Source: Dipylidium caninum (lineage: Eukaryota; Platyhelminthes; Cestoda; Cyclophyllidea; Dipylidiidae). From it: 64,000 nucleotides of DNA. The stretch spans positions 1 to 64,000 of the forward strand of contig QEYB01000187.1 of assembly GCA_017562135.1 (NCBI GenBank), written 5' to 3'. Positions 38,547 through 51,053 of this stretch are shown in pieces. The translations under genes and the position numbers were made by a program. The stretch's first letter is position 1, and every line of letters begins with the position of its first letter. Under the pieces are notes generated by a model. It was given only the letters and a program-made list of their open reading frames with translations. It searched no databases and had not been told where the DNA came from.

Positions 38547-39822
38547 CTTTAAACTATGTTATGTTTCACACTGCGCGCTGGTTTCCCTCGCAGCGAGACC
38601 GCAAAAAGAAACTCATTTCTAGGACACCGCAAAGAATTTTTAGTCGACGAACAAAAAAAATTTGAGTATAGAATATCTACTAAAACGCAAATATTGTTTT
38701 TAAATATTTATTTAAAATCGAACGCTGCCGAAATAGGCATGACTACTTGGGCAAGAGGACCTGCTATAATGTAATTGGCTTTCTATTCCTTGAATACCAA
38801 AGGGCTGGACCTCAATTGATCGGGTTTTAACGTGTTCCTGGGGTCCTGTAAGAATTCTGATAGTATTTCACACACTTTAAGCTATGAATCGCTTCGCGAT
38901 GTGTGTGTCCCAATGTAGAGTACTCTAATTTTACCGAATACGTAAGGAGCCAAATTAACAAAAAAAATAGTATATTAATTTCGTAATGTGTTAGTCACAG
39001 AGAAATGGATTTTTTGACACCAAATGGGGAAATAACACAAGAATCTACACGTCTCTTATGAATGATTTACTACAATTTAATATTACATCCACATTCGCAG
39101 GCGCAAAAGTTCGACGTCGTTGGCTTCCACTTCCTCAGATAACCTTTAATTACGGCATTGATAATTCTAACTAGGATCCCCATTCTACGCTGATGGGCAA
39201 GTAAGTCGCGGAGTAGCATGTGGCGGTACCTGTTTCTCAAATTTTGCGTAGCAAATAAACGTCTTGCCTTGCACATACGTATACTTTTCCAACCTCAACC
39301 AAATGGCAAGAAAATGAGTCGTGAATGTTATGGTCGGCGTTACGAACTCTCACAGCCTTTGTCCCATTCCTTCTAACCCTTTTAAGTACACTGAAACCAT
39401 ACTTTGGCTCTTTTAACTAAAATAACAATTTATAGCGTAATCCCTTCCCGTTATTTTTGAAAGTAATAAAACGCGAGCGACTTTTGGCTTTAGTAGTTAG
39501 AACCACGCTGGGCCATTCACTGTCAAGGAAGTTCCCAAAGATTATATTTGATGTTGTCCCTACTCTCGCGACGTTACCGGCTCCTCCAAAAGATCAGCAC
39601 TAGAAATGGAAAAAAGGCTCCTTGATATTTGGTTGATATAGGACATCTTGCCTTTCATAATTCACTTTCATCTTCCGTAGTGCAGCGAAAAATATGATAA
39701 CCTTCGATAGCGAACTAATTTAGTATCCTTTAATTGAGCATTTTTATCATGTCGTTGACAGCGAAGCTGAGAGCTCTGGCAAGGAAGTGAATTTAGAAGC
39801 GCTTTCATATCTTTCAATTAAG
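38547..39822. other. Region upstream of the repeat-protein gene; no gene assigned
   Basis: About 1.3 kb, AT-rich. It probably holds the missing first exon and promoter of the minus-strand repeat protein. An ATG near 38620 followed by MSFFLRSRCEGN reaches a phase-compatible GT, but would need a 23-nt intron, so I do not accept it. Confidence 0.35.
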
Positions 39823-40020
39823 TTACCAATTAGCGCATGAGCCGACGAAGAGGTTAGATGCTTTGGAGGAGAGGTGGTGATTAGCCAAAAGTTCGGTAGA
39901 TGAAAAGTTCCTGCTTCTTTTTTCCTCTTTTCTTTTCCCATCGATGTTCTTCGGAAGAATCACACCGTTAGACAGTGGGGGTGCCTCATTGTGCAGTTTG
40001 TCGAGGAGAAAATTTGACAT
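39823..40020 (-). CDS. Proposed terminal exon of bestrophin A
   Basis: Acceptor GTACTTGCAAG followed by 65 codons and a stop, phase 0. The segment FLLDKLHNEAPPLSNGVIL aligns with [19 protein letters not shown] in the last exon proposed for bestrophin B: shared F, KL, PPL, GV and L at equal spacing. The rest is Lys/Ser-rich and not conserved. A shared motif at the same place in two tandem paralogues is the only evidence that it belongs to this gene. Confidence 0.55.
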   Translation of the reverse strand: MSNFLLDKLHNEAPPLSNGVILPKNIDGKRKEEKRSRNFSSTELLANHHLSSKASNLFVGSCANW

Positions 40021-43000
40021 CTTGCAAGTACAAATGTCTGCGTTATATAAAACTGAAGAGACCTCGCAAATTCAAATAAATCAGCGTAATGGTGTTAATA
40101 AACCCCAACTGTTTCGGCTCTTAAAATTATCTTTCCTCTGGTGGAAAAATGACGGTCATTGTGCTAAGGGTCGTTCGACCGGACACTTATTAAACTGGTG
40201 AGAGACTGGGGCCATCACAGGCAGAACAGGATGGCTCTACAATTGCAGACCTTCTGACCGACAACAGCGGCCGCATCTCTCAGTCGGCTCTTTCGTAAAC
40301 TCAGGCCAGGTGATGGAATCTCACACTGCTACAAACGTATCGAGCTATTTCTAGTTCATTTAAAATACATGAACTTCCAATAAAAGTGGGAGATTATATT
40401 TATTGCGCCCCTTATTTTGACTCACACAAACAGTTTACTCTGGCAGCCTGCGAGGGTCGGAGCAGGAGGCGCACTACTGACGGCTGTTGAGGTTCGAAGG
40501 ATGTGTGCATCCGTCTGCCATGCAATCACCAAAACGCTTTCCTACCTACCTTAGTAGTAGACAGGGTGACAAGTGCGCTGAAATCTTTGCTGAACGCACG
40601 ATTTGCGGCGGCACCCGAGGAACATTGTGTCACGTTTGCTTCGACAAACGTTGCTCTTTCACAACTCTCGTTAGTGGCTACCACTCCACACCTCCGGTGG
40701 AGAGGCAGACGAGGAGCAAAAGGAAAGCATAAAAGTTGTGCCGCGGTACGGGGCTTCTGCAAAACTCACGTCCTGATTTGGGTAATGGACAAACAATCAA
40801 AGGGAGCCGATGTAACTCCTCAAGTGCCCCAGTTGTCGACGCTAAAGACGACTGCCACAAGATGAGGTATTAATGGGCATGGCGAAAGCCAACTCGAGAG
40901 TTTCGCAGCCCAACAGCAATTCACGAGGTGACTCTCTTTCCACTTGGGTGGATGATTCGATCCTTACGCAATTATACCACAAGACTGGGTAAAACTGGGC
41001 ACGTACCCGCAAGTTGCGATTAATGTATTCGTCGATAGGAAGATCGTCGACGTCTTCACCGAAAGGATTTATGAGGGCCTCCGCCACCTTGGAATGCGAG
41101 AGACGAGTTAAATGACAATGACTTTTCAAAAGTAGTGGGTCCACAAGCTATTCAAGTGACTACATTGGGAATGCTGAAAAGCGGGGCAGTTTCCTGGCCA
41201 CATGGGCTAAAACGTGCGCTTTTGAGCGACAAGATGTGCGGTCTGGCAAAAAATTGGTCATGAAGGCGAAATACCGATGAAAGGACGTGAGACTCACCTT
41301 GAGCCAACCCAAAAAGAAAATTAATCGGAGGATACCAAATACTGGAACGTACAAGTCCACCATTCTATGCTCGTACATTTGCCTGACATCGAGAAACTGC
41401 CATGAGAATATGGAAGTTATCACGAAACTATATATCGTCACGGTCGCCACCTGAGGCAGGGAAAAGAGGTCATATGGGGGATTACATGGCTGGTTAAGCT
41501 GTAGCAGGAGTGAGATGCGAAAGGACACCTTACTTGCGTAAAACCGAGCGGTAGGTTGACCATGTCATAGAGGGAAAGGCGGGCGAGTTTGCCGCGAAAG
41601 ACGCTGATCTTCTTGAAGATGAGTTCCAGCGCGCAGTCGCTGCGAATGAGGCCGGCAGCTCGCAACTCGAGCACCACTTGGCCTGCCCAGAAGATCGGCG
41701 TAGCGTACCAGGGCCGCCTGTTCTTCGGCGTAGAATTTTGCAGTCGTCTCAACTCCTCCGGTGTGATTAAGCCTAAATGAGTGACAGCAGCCTCGGTGAG
41801 GTGTCAGGCTTCCGGGGCATCCTTCTCTCGACCTACGGGACCGCAAGCGAGTGTTCGTCATGAGTAGGAAGCGGGAATTTTGGAAGTCGGCAACAAAAGT
41901 TTTTCTTTCTTTTAAGTACGACTACGCCGTCTCGGCTCAAAGGAAGGATTCGAGCAGGTTTGCCACGATCATGGTTAACGTATTGTATGCCTTTCAGATC
42001 TTATTTTAATTTTCTAATTCTTGTTATGATCTCACCGAGGGGAATGTAACCTTTCATCAACCAAACGGTAATTTCATTTATAAAGACATATTTTTTAAGT
42101 TGAAGGGTGCATAATCTCACCGTCAGCCAGGAGATTCTGGTCGACTGGATAGCGTTTGCGTACACGGGAAGAGATGCGTCGAAAGGAGAGGATGTAGGAG
42201 AGGTTCATGTACCTAATCACCGTCTTCATCTTTCTCTGCGCCACTTCGGAGTCTTCGTGGACATGCGCGCTCAGCAGCATGATAGTCTCGTCCGGCCAAG
42301 GAATGAGCTGAAACTGGTCCCACCAGCGTTTCACCACCACGTCCACGTAAAATCCCAACACGAGGCCCACTGGGATCAGGCGACCGTTGCGGGCGCAGTA
42401 GAGGCAGCATTGCTCGAAGACCCTGCCGTAGCCGATCACCGGAACGCTGTGAATGCCCGCGCCTTCCGTGTGCCCCGTTTTATAGCCCACCAAATGACCT
42501 GCCTATGAGTGGGAATTTTGTGTGCGTTTCTGTCCACACAGGTCTCAGTCGTCCCACCGTCGTCGGACCCGCGGAGCTCCTTCATGCCTCATGCCTACTT
42601 CAAGGGTTGCTCAGGCTATATTCCTCAAATGGGCTACTACATGGTGCTGTTTGTATAATTATGAGGGCAAAGACGTGAATTATTTGTTCTAACGGCCAAT
42701 TTTAATGGATGCTCCATTAGTTCTTCCACAAGTTAAGAATAAAATTTTCGCATCCCATCAACGAGGAATGTCAGATGAAAATGTCACTAAGATAACTTTC
42801 TTCTTCCATCAGAAGGAGGAGATTTTGCAAATTACGCGTAAATTAAATTTTCACCCCAGAAGACAAAAGCAGTTGCGTGCGTGGACTATGAAGGGTCACA
42901 CAAAACCTAAAAGAGTTGACCGACTTCGCCTGTTGTTCATGAACTTGACGCTGATGTTGACACCAAATGGTAATTAAGGAGGCAAAGTGACATATTTTCA

Positions 43001-44539
43001 AACACGGACTGCCACTGGATTCAGAAAAAACTTTTTGAAGAAGCTCAGCCCGCCAAATTTGAATCCACCCAATTGCATAAACTGGGTACATCTTATTTGT
43101 CTTTTAAAGTGTGGGAATAACACATAAGTTGGGCAGTTGTCAATAAACGCGAAAAAATTAACATTTGTGTAGATGAAGTCGATGAAAGATAAATAGATGA
43201 AAGGGGAAGAGCGAAGAACAGAGGTTTCATAGCCCAATGAAGTTTCAGGGATGAAGGCGCCACCGCCTCCGCGGTGCCTAGTAGTTAAACCAGCCCAACT
43301 CGCCATCAATTTAGGTGAAGAGAGTAAAAAAAAGTACTGATTGCCGTCTCTGCGCTGAAGTTGCGCAAATTCGTTACTGTCCGTCCGGCAGAGAATTGTT
43401 GGACGAAACAGGGTGAGGAGCAATTTCCCACCTAATCCGGTCCACGTGAGGCCAACATCCGTCAGTCTCGCCTAACGTCACATGACTGCAGTAAATTAGT
43501 TGCCGGCATTGGGAGCCAGGGAATGTTTTATCCTCAGTTGAGGGGAGAGAAGTGCCCTGATACCAGCCCTTTTCATCTACACGTGTTTACATTGTGCAGG
43601 GCGTTCCTAGGTGTCCTACCCTGACCTTCGGGCATTCTCAGACGGCCTTGACAGCCTGTCACGAGTCTCCTCTCTCCCCACCTGGCGCCTTTCGGTCAAT
43701 TATTCTTCTTTTTAAGCGACACATCTTAAATATTTCCCGAACGTTCCGCGAGTAAAAAAACATTTTAGCCCATTGTGTCATTAGTGTTCCCCCAGTCGTT
43801 GGTAAGTTTGGTTCACCGGTGCTCAATCAGTTAAATTGTCAAAAGTGCGGACCGGGAGACGCCTCGGTCTCCATGCCTGTTGAGGACTCCGGCCGAGTCT
43901 GGTGGGTAGCATTTACGATGCTGGGCTCAAATGGCCAGACCGCTGAATGCGTGGAAATATGGTGGACGAGGCTGCGAGAGTGGTATGAAATGCGCTTTCT
44001 CTCCCACGAGGTGCAGACATTAAATTAATCAGTGAATCGCTATGGAAGACTAATTATTTGACGTGACACAAGTGGTCTCTATGGTCTGAGTAAATTGTTC
44101 GCCATCGGCTAGCCAGTATCGTTGTTACTAAAACGGGAGGAGAATCTCAGTGTCCTAACGCGTTTGCGACTCGCCTTCATCAATGTCTGTTAGTCTCACC
44201 AAACTCAAAAATATTCATTTGAGGGAATTTCGCGCTCAGAGTGCAGGGAAGTAGACACACACACACACACACACACACACAGTCATGCACATGAAATGCA
44301 GATTTACTCGAGAGTAGTCGGACCTTCTGCATTCCTCAGGCATAAGATGGCGGTAGGTGAGCGAGATGATCCCATAGATGAGGAGGAAAACGCAGAAGTC
44401 GAGGAAGATGTAGCGGTAGATGGTGCCCTTCCACCTAGTCTGGGCTCAAAGTGATGCAACTTCGAGTGTACCTTTTGAGGAGGCGAAGGAAGGCGGCGGG
44501 CGAATTCGTCGCTATCTTCCATGAGTACGGAACCGGCAT
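39823..44539 (-). CDS. Bestrophin A, calcium-gated anion channel (middle of C-terminal part unresolved)
   Basis: Bestrophins are pentameric Ca2+-activated chloride channels of plasma or internal membranes. Exons: 44472-44539 (start, MPVPYSWKIATNS), 44324-44434, 42121-42422, 41534-41772, 41298-41450, 41007-41087; phases fit for 318 residues. Motifs: RWKGTIYR, LIPVGLVLGFYV (pore neck), RWWDQFQLIPWPDE, PLGFTQVATVTIY, FFLGWLKVAEALINPFGE. The Ca2+ clasp reads NPFGEDVDDL where the usual form is [11 protein letters not shown] last exon is proposed at 39823-40020 because it is homologous to the tail exon of the neighbouring paralogue. One or more exons between 41006 and 40021 remain uncertain (candidates around 40541-40790). 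Intron 1 is 37 nt, intron 2 about 1.9 kb. Confidence 0.9.
44255..44281. repeat. (AC)13 microsatellite in bestrophin A intron 2
   Basis: Uninterrupted AC run, just downstream (in transcript sense) of exon 2. Confidence 0.95.
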
Positions 44540-45907
44540 TCAGCGTCTGAGCCGCTCAGGCCAATGCACGACTCTTTCCACACAAGCGTATTTCGTGGCG
44601 CAATCTTTCATGCACCCACATTTTTCTCGTTAATTGGCGCAATCATGAGCCACTTCAGTTTCCGTGTGCTTGCATTGGATGCTCATTAAGAGGCATAAAT
44701 TATTACCTGTTACAATAAGTAACAAATACAGGAAATGGGGACGCAGAAGGGGAAGGACCAACTTGTGCGCGATATTTTGTGACGTCTTACTTTAAGGCCA
44801 ACAAAGAGTGAGAGCTACCGAATTTGAACGTTCTTTTCTCCCCGGGGTACATGCTCGAGGCCTAAATGCGTCCAACAATACAAAACGCCCTGGAGTTTAG
44901 GGAACACGAGTTTAAGAGAGTGGAATTTGAAAAACCCATTTTCGATCCTCATTTTTCGTATTTTTAAGTGAAATTCTTCACAGATTTACCCAACCACGAG
45001 GCATTTTACCGAGCCCCTTGTGCATTTGACCGAAAGCTCAGCCATGATGTCTTGTCTGACCTTGGACTGGCAACATGCCCCATGTCTACAATTTATGGGC
45101 ACTGCGAAGATTTCTCGAGTTTGCAAAATTCTACAACAAGACCGAAAATAATGTTTTGGTTGGAATGGTTGATGCGAAACACTTCCCGATGACCAGTCGC
45201 ATCGAATAATTGGAGGCCATTCACCTTTACGCCATTTTGGAGCGCGCAATATGAAAAGCTTGTCCACCCCGCGTATGTCCACCTGCTGTCCTCCTTGGAA
45301 TTATGGAAGGAAGAAGGGAGGGAGGGAGGGAAGGAGGGAAGGAGGGAAGGAAACTGGTGGCTGCTGCGAAGAAGAGTCCCTCCTCGAATGACTAGTGGAG
45401 ACTCCCGACTTCTCGACCTCCTCGAGAACACTCAATGCCCGCCAGTCTAAAGTTCTCTCTTATGCCGCAAATGTTGCGGGGCCACAAATCTGCTCGACTC
45501 TGCGGCAAGTTATAGTGGGTTAGAGAGTTTTTCTGGCGAGAGATGGACTTTAGCAAGGTGACATTGCGTTTCCGATACGAGAAGGAAAAGCATGGGGATT
45601 TTTGGCACTGCAGCAATTATCACGTTGTAGTCACACGTGGGGCATAAAGCGAGGACTCTGACAACGAGGTGCGTGGTCAAAAGTTGCTCCGCAAGTTGCT
45701 CTACCCTTTAAAGCACAATTGAAAGTCACTTCTCAACGTTTACTTTTCACTTAGAACAACGCTCTCCAGCAAATTGGGACATGTTCATGTGGGGCAGATG
45801 AATGAATGTGAAATGTTTCTCAAAGAGTATTTGCGCATCAAGAGAGCAACTGGACTTCAGTCGACCCAGTAAAGGGGGTCGAGGTGCAGAACGGAGGGGC
45901 TGGCGAT
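44540..45907. other. Spacer between the two bestrophin genes
   Basis: About 1.4 kb holding the promoter side of bestrophin A. A purine-rich imperfect repeat of GGGA and GGAA units lies at about 45303-45350. No coding exon was recognised. Confidence 0.5.
45303..45350. repeat. Imperfect (GGGA/GGAA)n purine tract
   Basis: About 48 nt of G and A only, in repeats of GGGA and GGAA. Confidence 0.85.
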
Positions 45908-46096
45908 TCATGAGCCGTCGTGAGGGGAGCCCGGGGCCAGAGAACCCAGTAAAAACGAGTTGTTCCTCGAGAGGCGGTGTTGTTGACCGTCGTGGGAGGA
46001 GACGGAGGCGCAGGCTGCATCCTCCTGCTCGAGTAGCACACCGCGCGTGAGTGGAGGTATCGTTTCAAACAGTTTCGTTGTGATGAAATCAGTCAC
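45908..46096 (-). CDS. Proposed terminal exon of bestrophin B
   Basis: Acceptor CTGTTACTTAG, then 62 codons and a stop in phase 0. It shares the motif F-x5-KL-x4-PPL-x2-GV-x-L with the tail exon of bestrophin A, then becomes Ser/His-rich ([13 protein letters not shown]). The RLSRNNSF part looks like a basophilic kinase site; that is inference. Confidence 0.55.
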   Translation of the reverse strand: MTDFITTKLFETIPPLTRGVLLEQEDAACASVSSHDGQQHRLSRNNSFLLGSLAPGSPHDGS

Positions 46097-49000
46097 CTAA
46101 GTAACAGCAAACTCCGTCAGTACGTCATCCATCTTTCCAGCTCGACGGAGGGGCGATTGCCTGAATAACAGTTATTAAGCCAAAGGAAGCTAACCTGTTA
46201 ATGAAGTGAGAAAGGGCATCTTATCCTAATGCAAGGGGATGAGTGAAGGGCCATCAAGCGACTAAAAAGTGAAGTCACGTCCTGACGACTATGCTACTGG
46301 ATGCGCCCAGGACAGGAGCATGCACATCTTGTCTCGAGTAATAAAATTAACTTTTCAAGTGCTTTACTGGTGAAAATACAAAACCCCTGTAATTTTGCCG
46401 ACAAATTCGTTAACACCTTGGACGTTGATCGTGAAGACGGAGGAAATATATTGTTGGCAAGTCCAATCTCTTGGGCCTTCGTGATGCAATTAACTGCAAT
46501 TTGCAATGTTTTTTCTAACTTTTAACTTACTTATAAAAATCAAGAACATTTTTATAAGATTAGAAAATTCTGTATGCTTTCGTCCCTTACCTGAATGGAA
46601 ACTGTTTGCATGCGAACAAATAAGCAATTAACTTCTAAGTCATATGAGAACTCCACAATCAGTGCAAAACTTTTAAAATAGCATGTGAAATAATAAACAT
46701 TCGTCCGACGCTACAGAACTTTGACATTACAGGCTGATTATTTTATATAATAAAGAAACGTCAGATTCGGAGTTTAGAAGGACAAATTTTAATCTGCAGG
46801 AAACCTCTGTTTTCACGTTTAATGAAATATAACCTCTCGAGTTGTCCCATTTTCGTTCACTTATTTGGTAGGATTGACGGGAACCCATGAGGCACCATTT
46901 TCTGCTTTCGACTTGTTTTGCAATGCTAATGCAGTTAATATTAGCATAAAACGGAAACTTACCTTCGAGCAAAAGCAGGTCAACGGAAAACTACACGTGA
47001 AATTAGCATTGCGTCATTTTAAAAAAAGAGAAAAGGTACATAGTATTTTGGCGCTGCTATCTCGAGGTGTTAGATTTAAAGGAAAGGCGACTTGATAACT
47101 TCAGATGGCGAGTGGCAGTGCGGTGGGGTGGGCCAGGCAATAGACGAAGTTGGCTGTTTGCGCTACTCAGGGGCCAAGGCGGCTGTGGGGGGCGAGCAGG
47201 AGGGGGATAAAAGAGGGCACAAAAGGGGCAAATGGCCGGGGCGATGGGGGGCACGACTGACCAGGATGTTGCGATCCATGATGCAATCGATTTCGAAGTC
47301 ATCATCGTCTTCGCCAAATGGGTTGATGAGTCGTTCGGCGACCTAAAAGTCCAACGATACCAAAGAAAAACACATCGTCAGTTGGGCTGCCGATCGTATT
47401 ACTAACGACAGTCATTAGTAGCTGTTCCATTCAACGTTTATTGGCTTTCGGATGTTTTAAAATGGCCCAGGGGAGCGTCTTTGTGGCTAAAGATCACTTC
47501 ACTTAAGAATCATACACTTCAGCCTACAGGATTCAGATGTGAGATCTCTTTGCTAAAATTGCATTGTAGCACTTTATGGAAACCCCATTCTAAAATCATA
47601 TGTAGGAGAACGGACAATCCATTTTCCCGTTTGAAGAAATTTAACGAATTGCATCTAATTATTAGGAAGTCTAAAGATTTAGTAGAAACATCCTGAATCT
47701 TTGCCAATTAGTGATTGGTAGGCCGACAGCATGCCTTAGAAAATTTCAACTACAAATCGGAAATATCAGAAGAACTCACCTTAAGCCAACAAAGGTAGAA
47801 TAGAACTTGAATAAAGCTGACGGTTGGCGTGAAGGCTGTGTCAGCAGTGCCATCTAACGACTGTAATGCGAAAAGGGAGGCCAAAATATAGGCGTACACG
47901 GAAATTGTGGCCAGCTGGAAAGAATTGTGTAGAGTAACACATGAGTTGTTGGAAAAAAATTATTCCTATGAAAATACTGTGTACCTGTGCGTAGACCAGG
48001 GGAATGTTGACCCAATCATAGCAGCTAAGACCGCCAACATGCCCTCGAAATTTTTGGATCTCCTTGATGATACATTCTACAGCATGGCGATTGTAAATAA
48101 ATCCCGTAGCTTCCAAATCGTTTACGATATCCACTGCCCAATTTGTCAAGAGAATGATATTTGGCTGTTCACCTTTCGGCGCTGAGGATTCGTACACTTT
48201 CAATTCCTCTGGCAGAATTAAGCCTCGATGATGCAAAATGAAAATTTCCATCATTTGCCTCCAGATTAATTGAAATAGAGTGATCGGGTTACATGAAAGT
48301 AATAAGAGTTCACTTTTGTCGTATTTTCTTCGTAATTTGCTTAGAGAATGGGATTTTATCTGCTAAGATTATTAGTATGTACAACACACAGCAGCTCCGC
48401 CACCAAGCTTAATATGTCATTTTAAAGTAAAATAAAAAGTCATATTAATGCCTCATGGCAGTGTTAAGCTGCGCCCGATGTTTTTAGTCATAATTTTAAA
48501 GCTATTCTCCTTACTCATCTAGTAAAATTTTCCGTTTGTATCCCATTTTATCTTTCGCCGAAACCAGATGCAAATAAAACGCGATTTACATCTGCTTCTC
48601 TGGTACGAGTTCAAATAGAATCACAGCGCAGCTCAAGGTTCGGGAAACATTAGTGAGACATTCAAAAATGGTCCCAATAATTAAAAAAGGGTAAAAGATA
48701 TTGCTTCCAAAGAATTCGTTCTGACAATACAAGTACTGTCAATAAGCCTCGAAAAAACCATTGACCCATGTTGACAACGAGGAAATAAGAACGGTTGTGG
48801 CATCCACTCCGCACACTACTTTTCGTGAACTCGAATTTAACCCACGGACCAGCCATCCATGCGGCTGTTTTAATGCATCTGCCTACGATAGAAAACAAAA
48901 TTGGACTCGTATGTGCCGACCGTACAAACTGACGCGCCTGTAGATGATTGACTGATCGAGGAGGCATCTTCGTTGGTGCCTTCGCGACACGAGATTGCCG

Positions 49001-51053
49001 CTATTTTAGTACCAAATCATCAATTATGGAGAAAGGCGGCTTTTTTTATGATAATTGAAAAGGTCAAGCAAATAGGTAGATAAGAATACACCTCCTGGGA
49101 CACACCCTTAGCCCTAAATTCCATTAAAAAATAAGGCGGAATTACCAAGGAGTGGTGCATTATTCCTTACCGCAACCGGGCGGAACCAGAACAGCGGCGG
49201 AGTCTTATTGCAGTGATATTCGTGACATGCATGAAAGAAAACTTATGAAAAAAAATTGCTTACTCTGCACGGCACAATGCTACTGTATGAGAGTAACGTA
49301 CGACGACCACATAAAGCTTCAATCATTGTTGACAAGTTAAATTCTATACATTATGAAATTTTACCACATCCTCCATATTTACTCCTTAGCAATCCGTCGT
49401 AATTTAGGAATATTTTTGGGAAGACAAAATACGAAACCAAAAGGAGATCGTAAAAGTAAGCAAGTTGTTTATTCAGTCTAAAAGTGACACAATGGGATTT
49501 ACCTAATTATTGGCTGAAAATAGTAGATGTCAGTGGAAGTTATCTCGACTGAATATAAAAATGATGTAAAAAGATTGACTTTTTGTTTTCCTTTTCCACG
49601 CAATTTCACTTCCATAGCTTCCAGCCCCATATAATCAACCATACTTGTAAAATATCTACGAAAGTGGTTTTGAAAATTTGGCAAGTGGCGCCGATTATGA
49701 TATTCATTCCTCTTAAAGTATGTCAAAAGTAGCGTTGTGAGTTGAGAACGCGTTTTCTTTATGCGAAGCACAAAACTTTATGGAATGAAATGTCGCATGC
49801 GTTATAACAAAGCGCCATAGACTTTTTTCAAAGCCCTTAATGTTAGTTACAAGCATTAACGTAATGAACACGTGAAGCATATCGTGCTTCCGAAACCTTG
49901 ATTGAAAGACTATAAGAAGTTCTGAAGTAATACTGAAGAAAAAGCAGAGTATTCACCGTAATTACCGGTGGATTATAACCTTAAATAGGTTTAGTTAAGA
50001 TCGTATTGCACTTAACATACCCTCAGCTAGGAGAGATTGATGAGCAGGAAAGCGCTTAAGTGCGGTAGCGACAAAAGTGCGTAGACCGAGACAAAAGGCC
50101 AGATGGATGTAGCGCAGTAGCTTCCTTATCTGCCGCCTTCCTGCCCCACCACTGCCGCCGTCATCACTGTCAACGACCCAGGCGCAGAGAATCATGGCAA
50201 GTTCGTCTGGCCAGGGCAAACAAAGGTATTGACTCCACCACCTCGATACAATGAGATCTATGAAGAAGCCTAAAACCAGGCCGATCGGCACCATGCGGCA
50301 GATATCGTCGCAGTAGTAGCAGTAAGTTTCAAAATTTCTGTCGCAATCGCGAGTAATTAGAAATAAAAAGGACTTAGAAAAAACAAATGATAAAGGCAAT
50401 ATACTGGAGCTCAAGGAAAACTGTAGTATCTTATAGTTTCAGCATTTGCTAAAATTATAAACGGACTTGGGTGTATTGATAAAATTACACAATCGTATTC
50501 TTGGTACATTGATAATTCTAATGGTGGATTGTGAAATAATCAGCATTTTTGCTACGTCTTACGCAATAAAAAATAGACAAATAAAATTTATCCCACTAAT
50601 GATAAATAAGAAAGCTAATATTATAAGTCTTGTGTTGTCTTTCAGACAAAGTGGGCTAAGCGGTTAAGTACACCAACATAAATAAATATCAATGCGCGCT
50701 AAGCGGCAAATTTGAGGAAGCAAATCTGTTGCTTTTCGAATGTGACAAGTGAAATGATTCAATCGATCGGTATTGTTATCAGCCAAATAAAACAACTTAC
50801 TTCACCGCATATTCATGCTGAATAGCAAAATTTCGCTTACCTTCTCCCGTATTCTGTTAGCAAAAAACGGTATACGAATTGAAGCACCCAGTATATTGCC
50901 CCAATAACCAGGGTTTCTAGTAACACATCTTTGTAGATGCTACCTTTCCATCTTTAATTGCCGGATTATCTTTAGACAAACAAACCTTAATAACAATTTA
51001 AACGATGCAAATAATGAGTTAGTAGCTATATTTTTCGAGTAAGACACGGTCAT
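45908..51053 (-). CDS. Bestrophin B, tandem paralogue (C-terminal middle unresolved)
   Basis: Second calcium-gated anion channel, same strand, upstream of bestrophin A. Exons: 50986-51053 (start, [13 protein letters not shown]), 50841-50951, 50021-50337, 47985-48223, 47780-47914, 47262-47342, and a proposed last exon 45908-46096. The first six give 317 residues in phase. Motifs: [47 protein letters not shown], and a canonical Ca2+ clasp [13 protein letters not shown]. Exon lengths 68, 111, 239 and 81 nt are identical in both paralogues; 317 against 302 and 135 against 153 differ by multiples of three. Intron 1 is 34 nt. The MTVSY start matches animal bestrophins. Exons between 47261 and 46097 were not found. 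Confidence 0.9.

Noticed and set aside
38547..38625. A first exon MSFFLRSRCEGN for the repeat-protein gene
   Set aside because: It needs a 23-nt intron with no supporting conservation, below the sizes secured elsewhere in the window.
40487..40865. Plus-strand frames of 81 and 120 codons
   Set aside because: They oppose possible C-terminal exons of bestrophin A and show no motif.
47057..47346. Open frames on both strands around 47.1-47.3 kb
   Set aside because: Other-frame shadows around the 81-nt bestrophin B exon; only that exon shows conservation.
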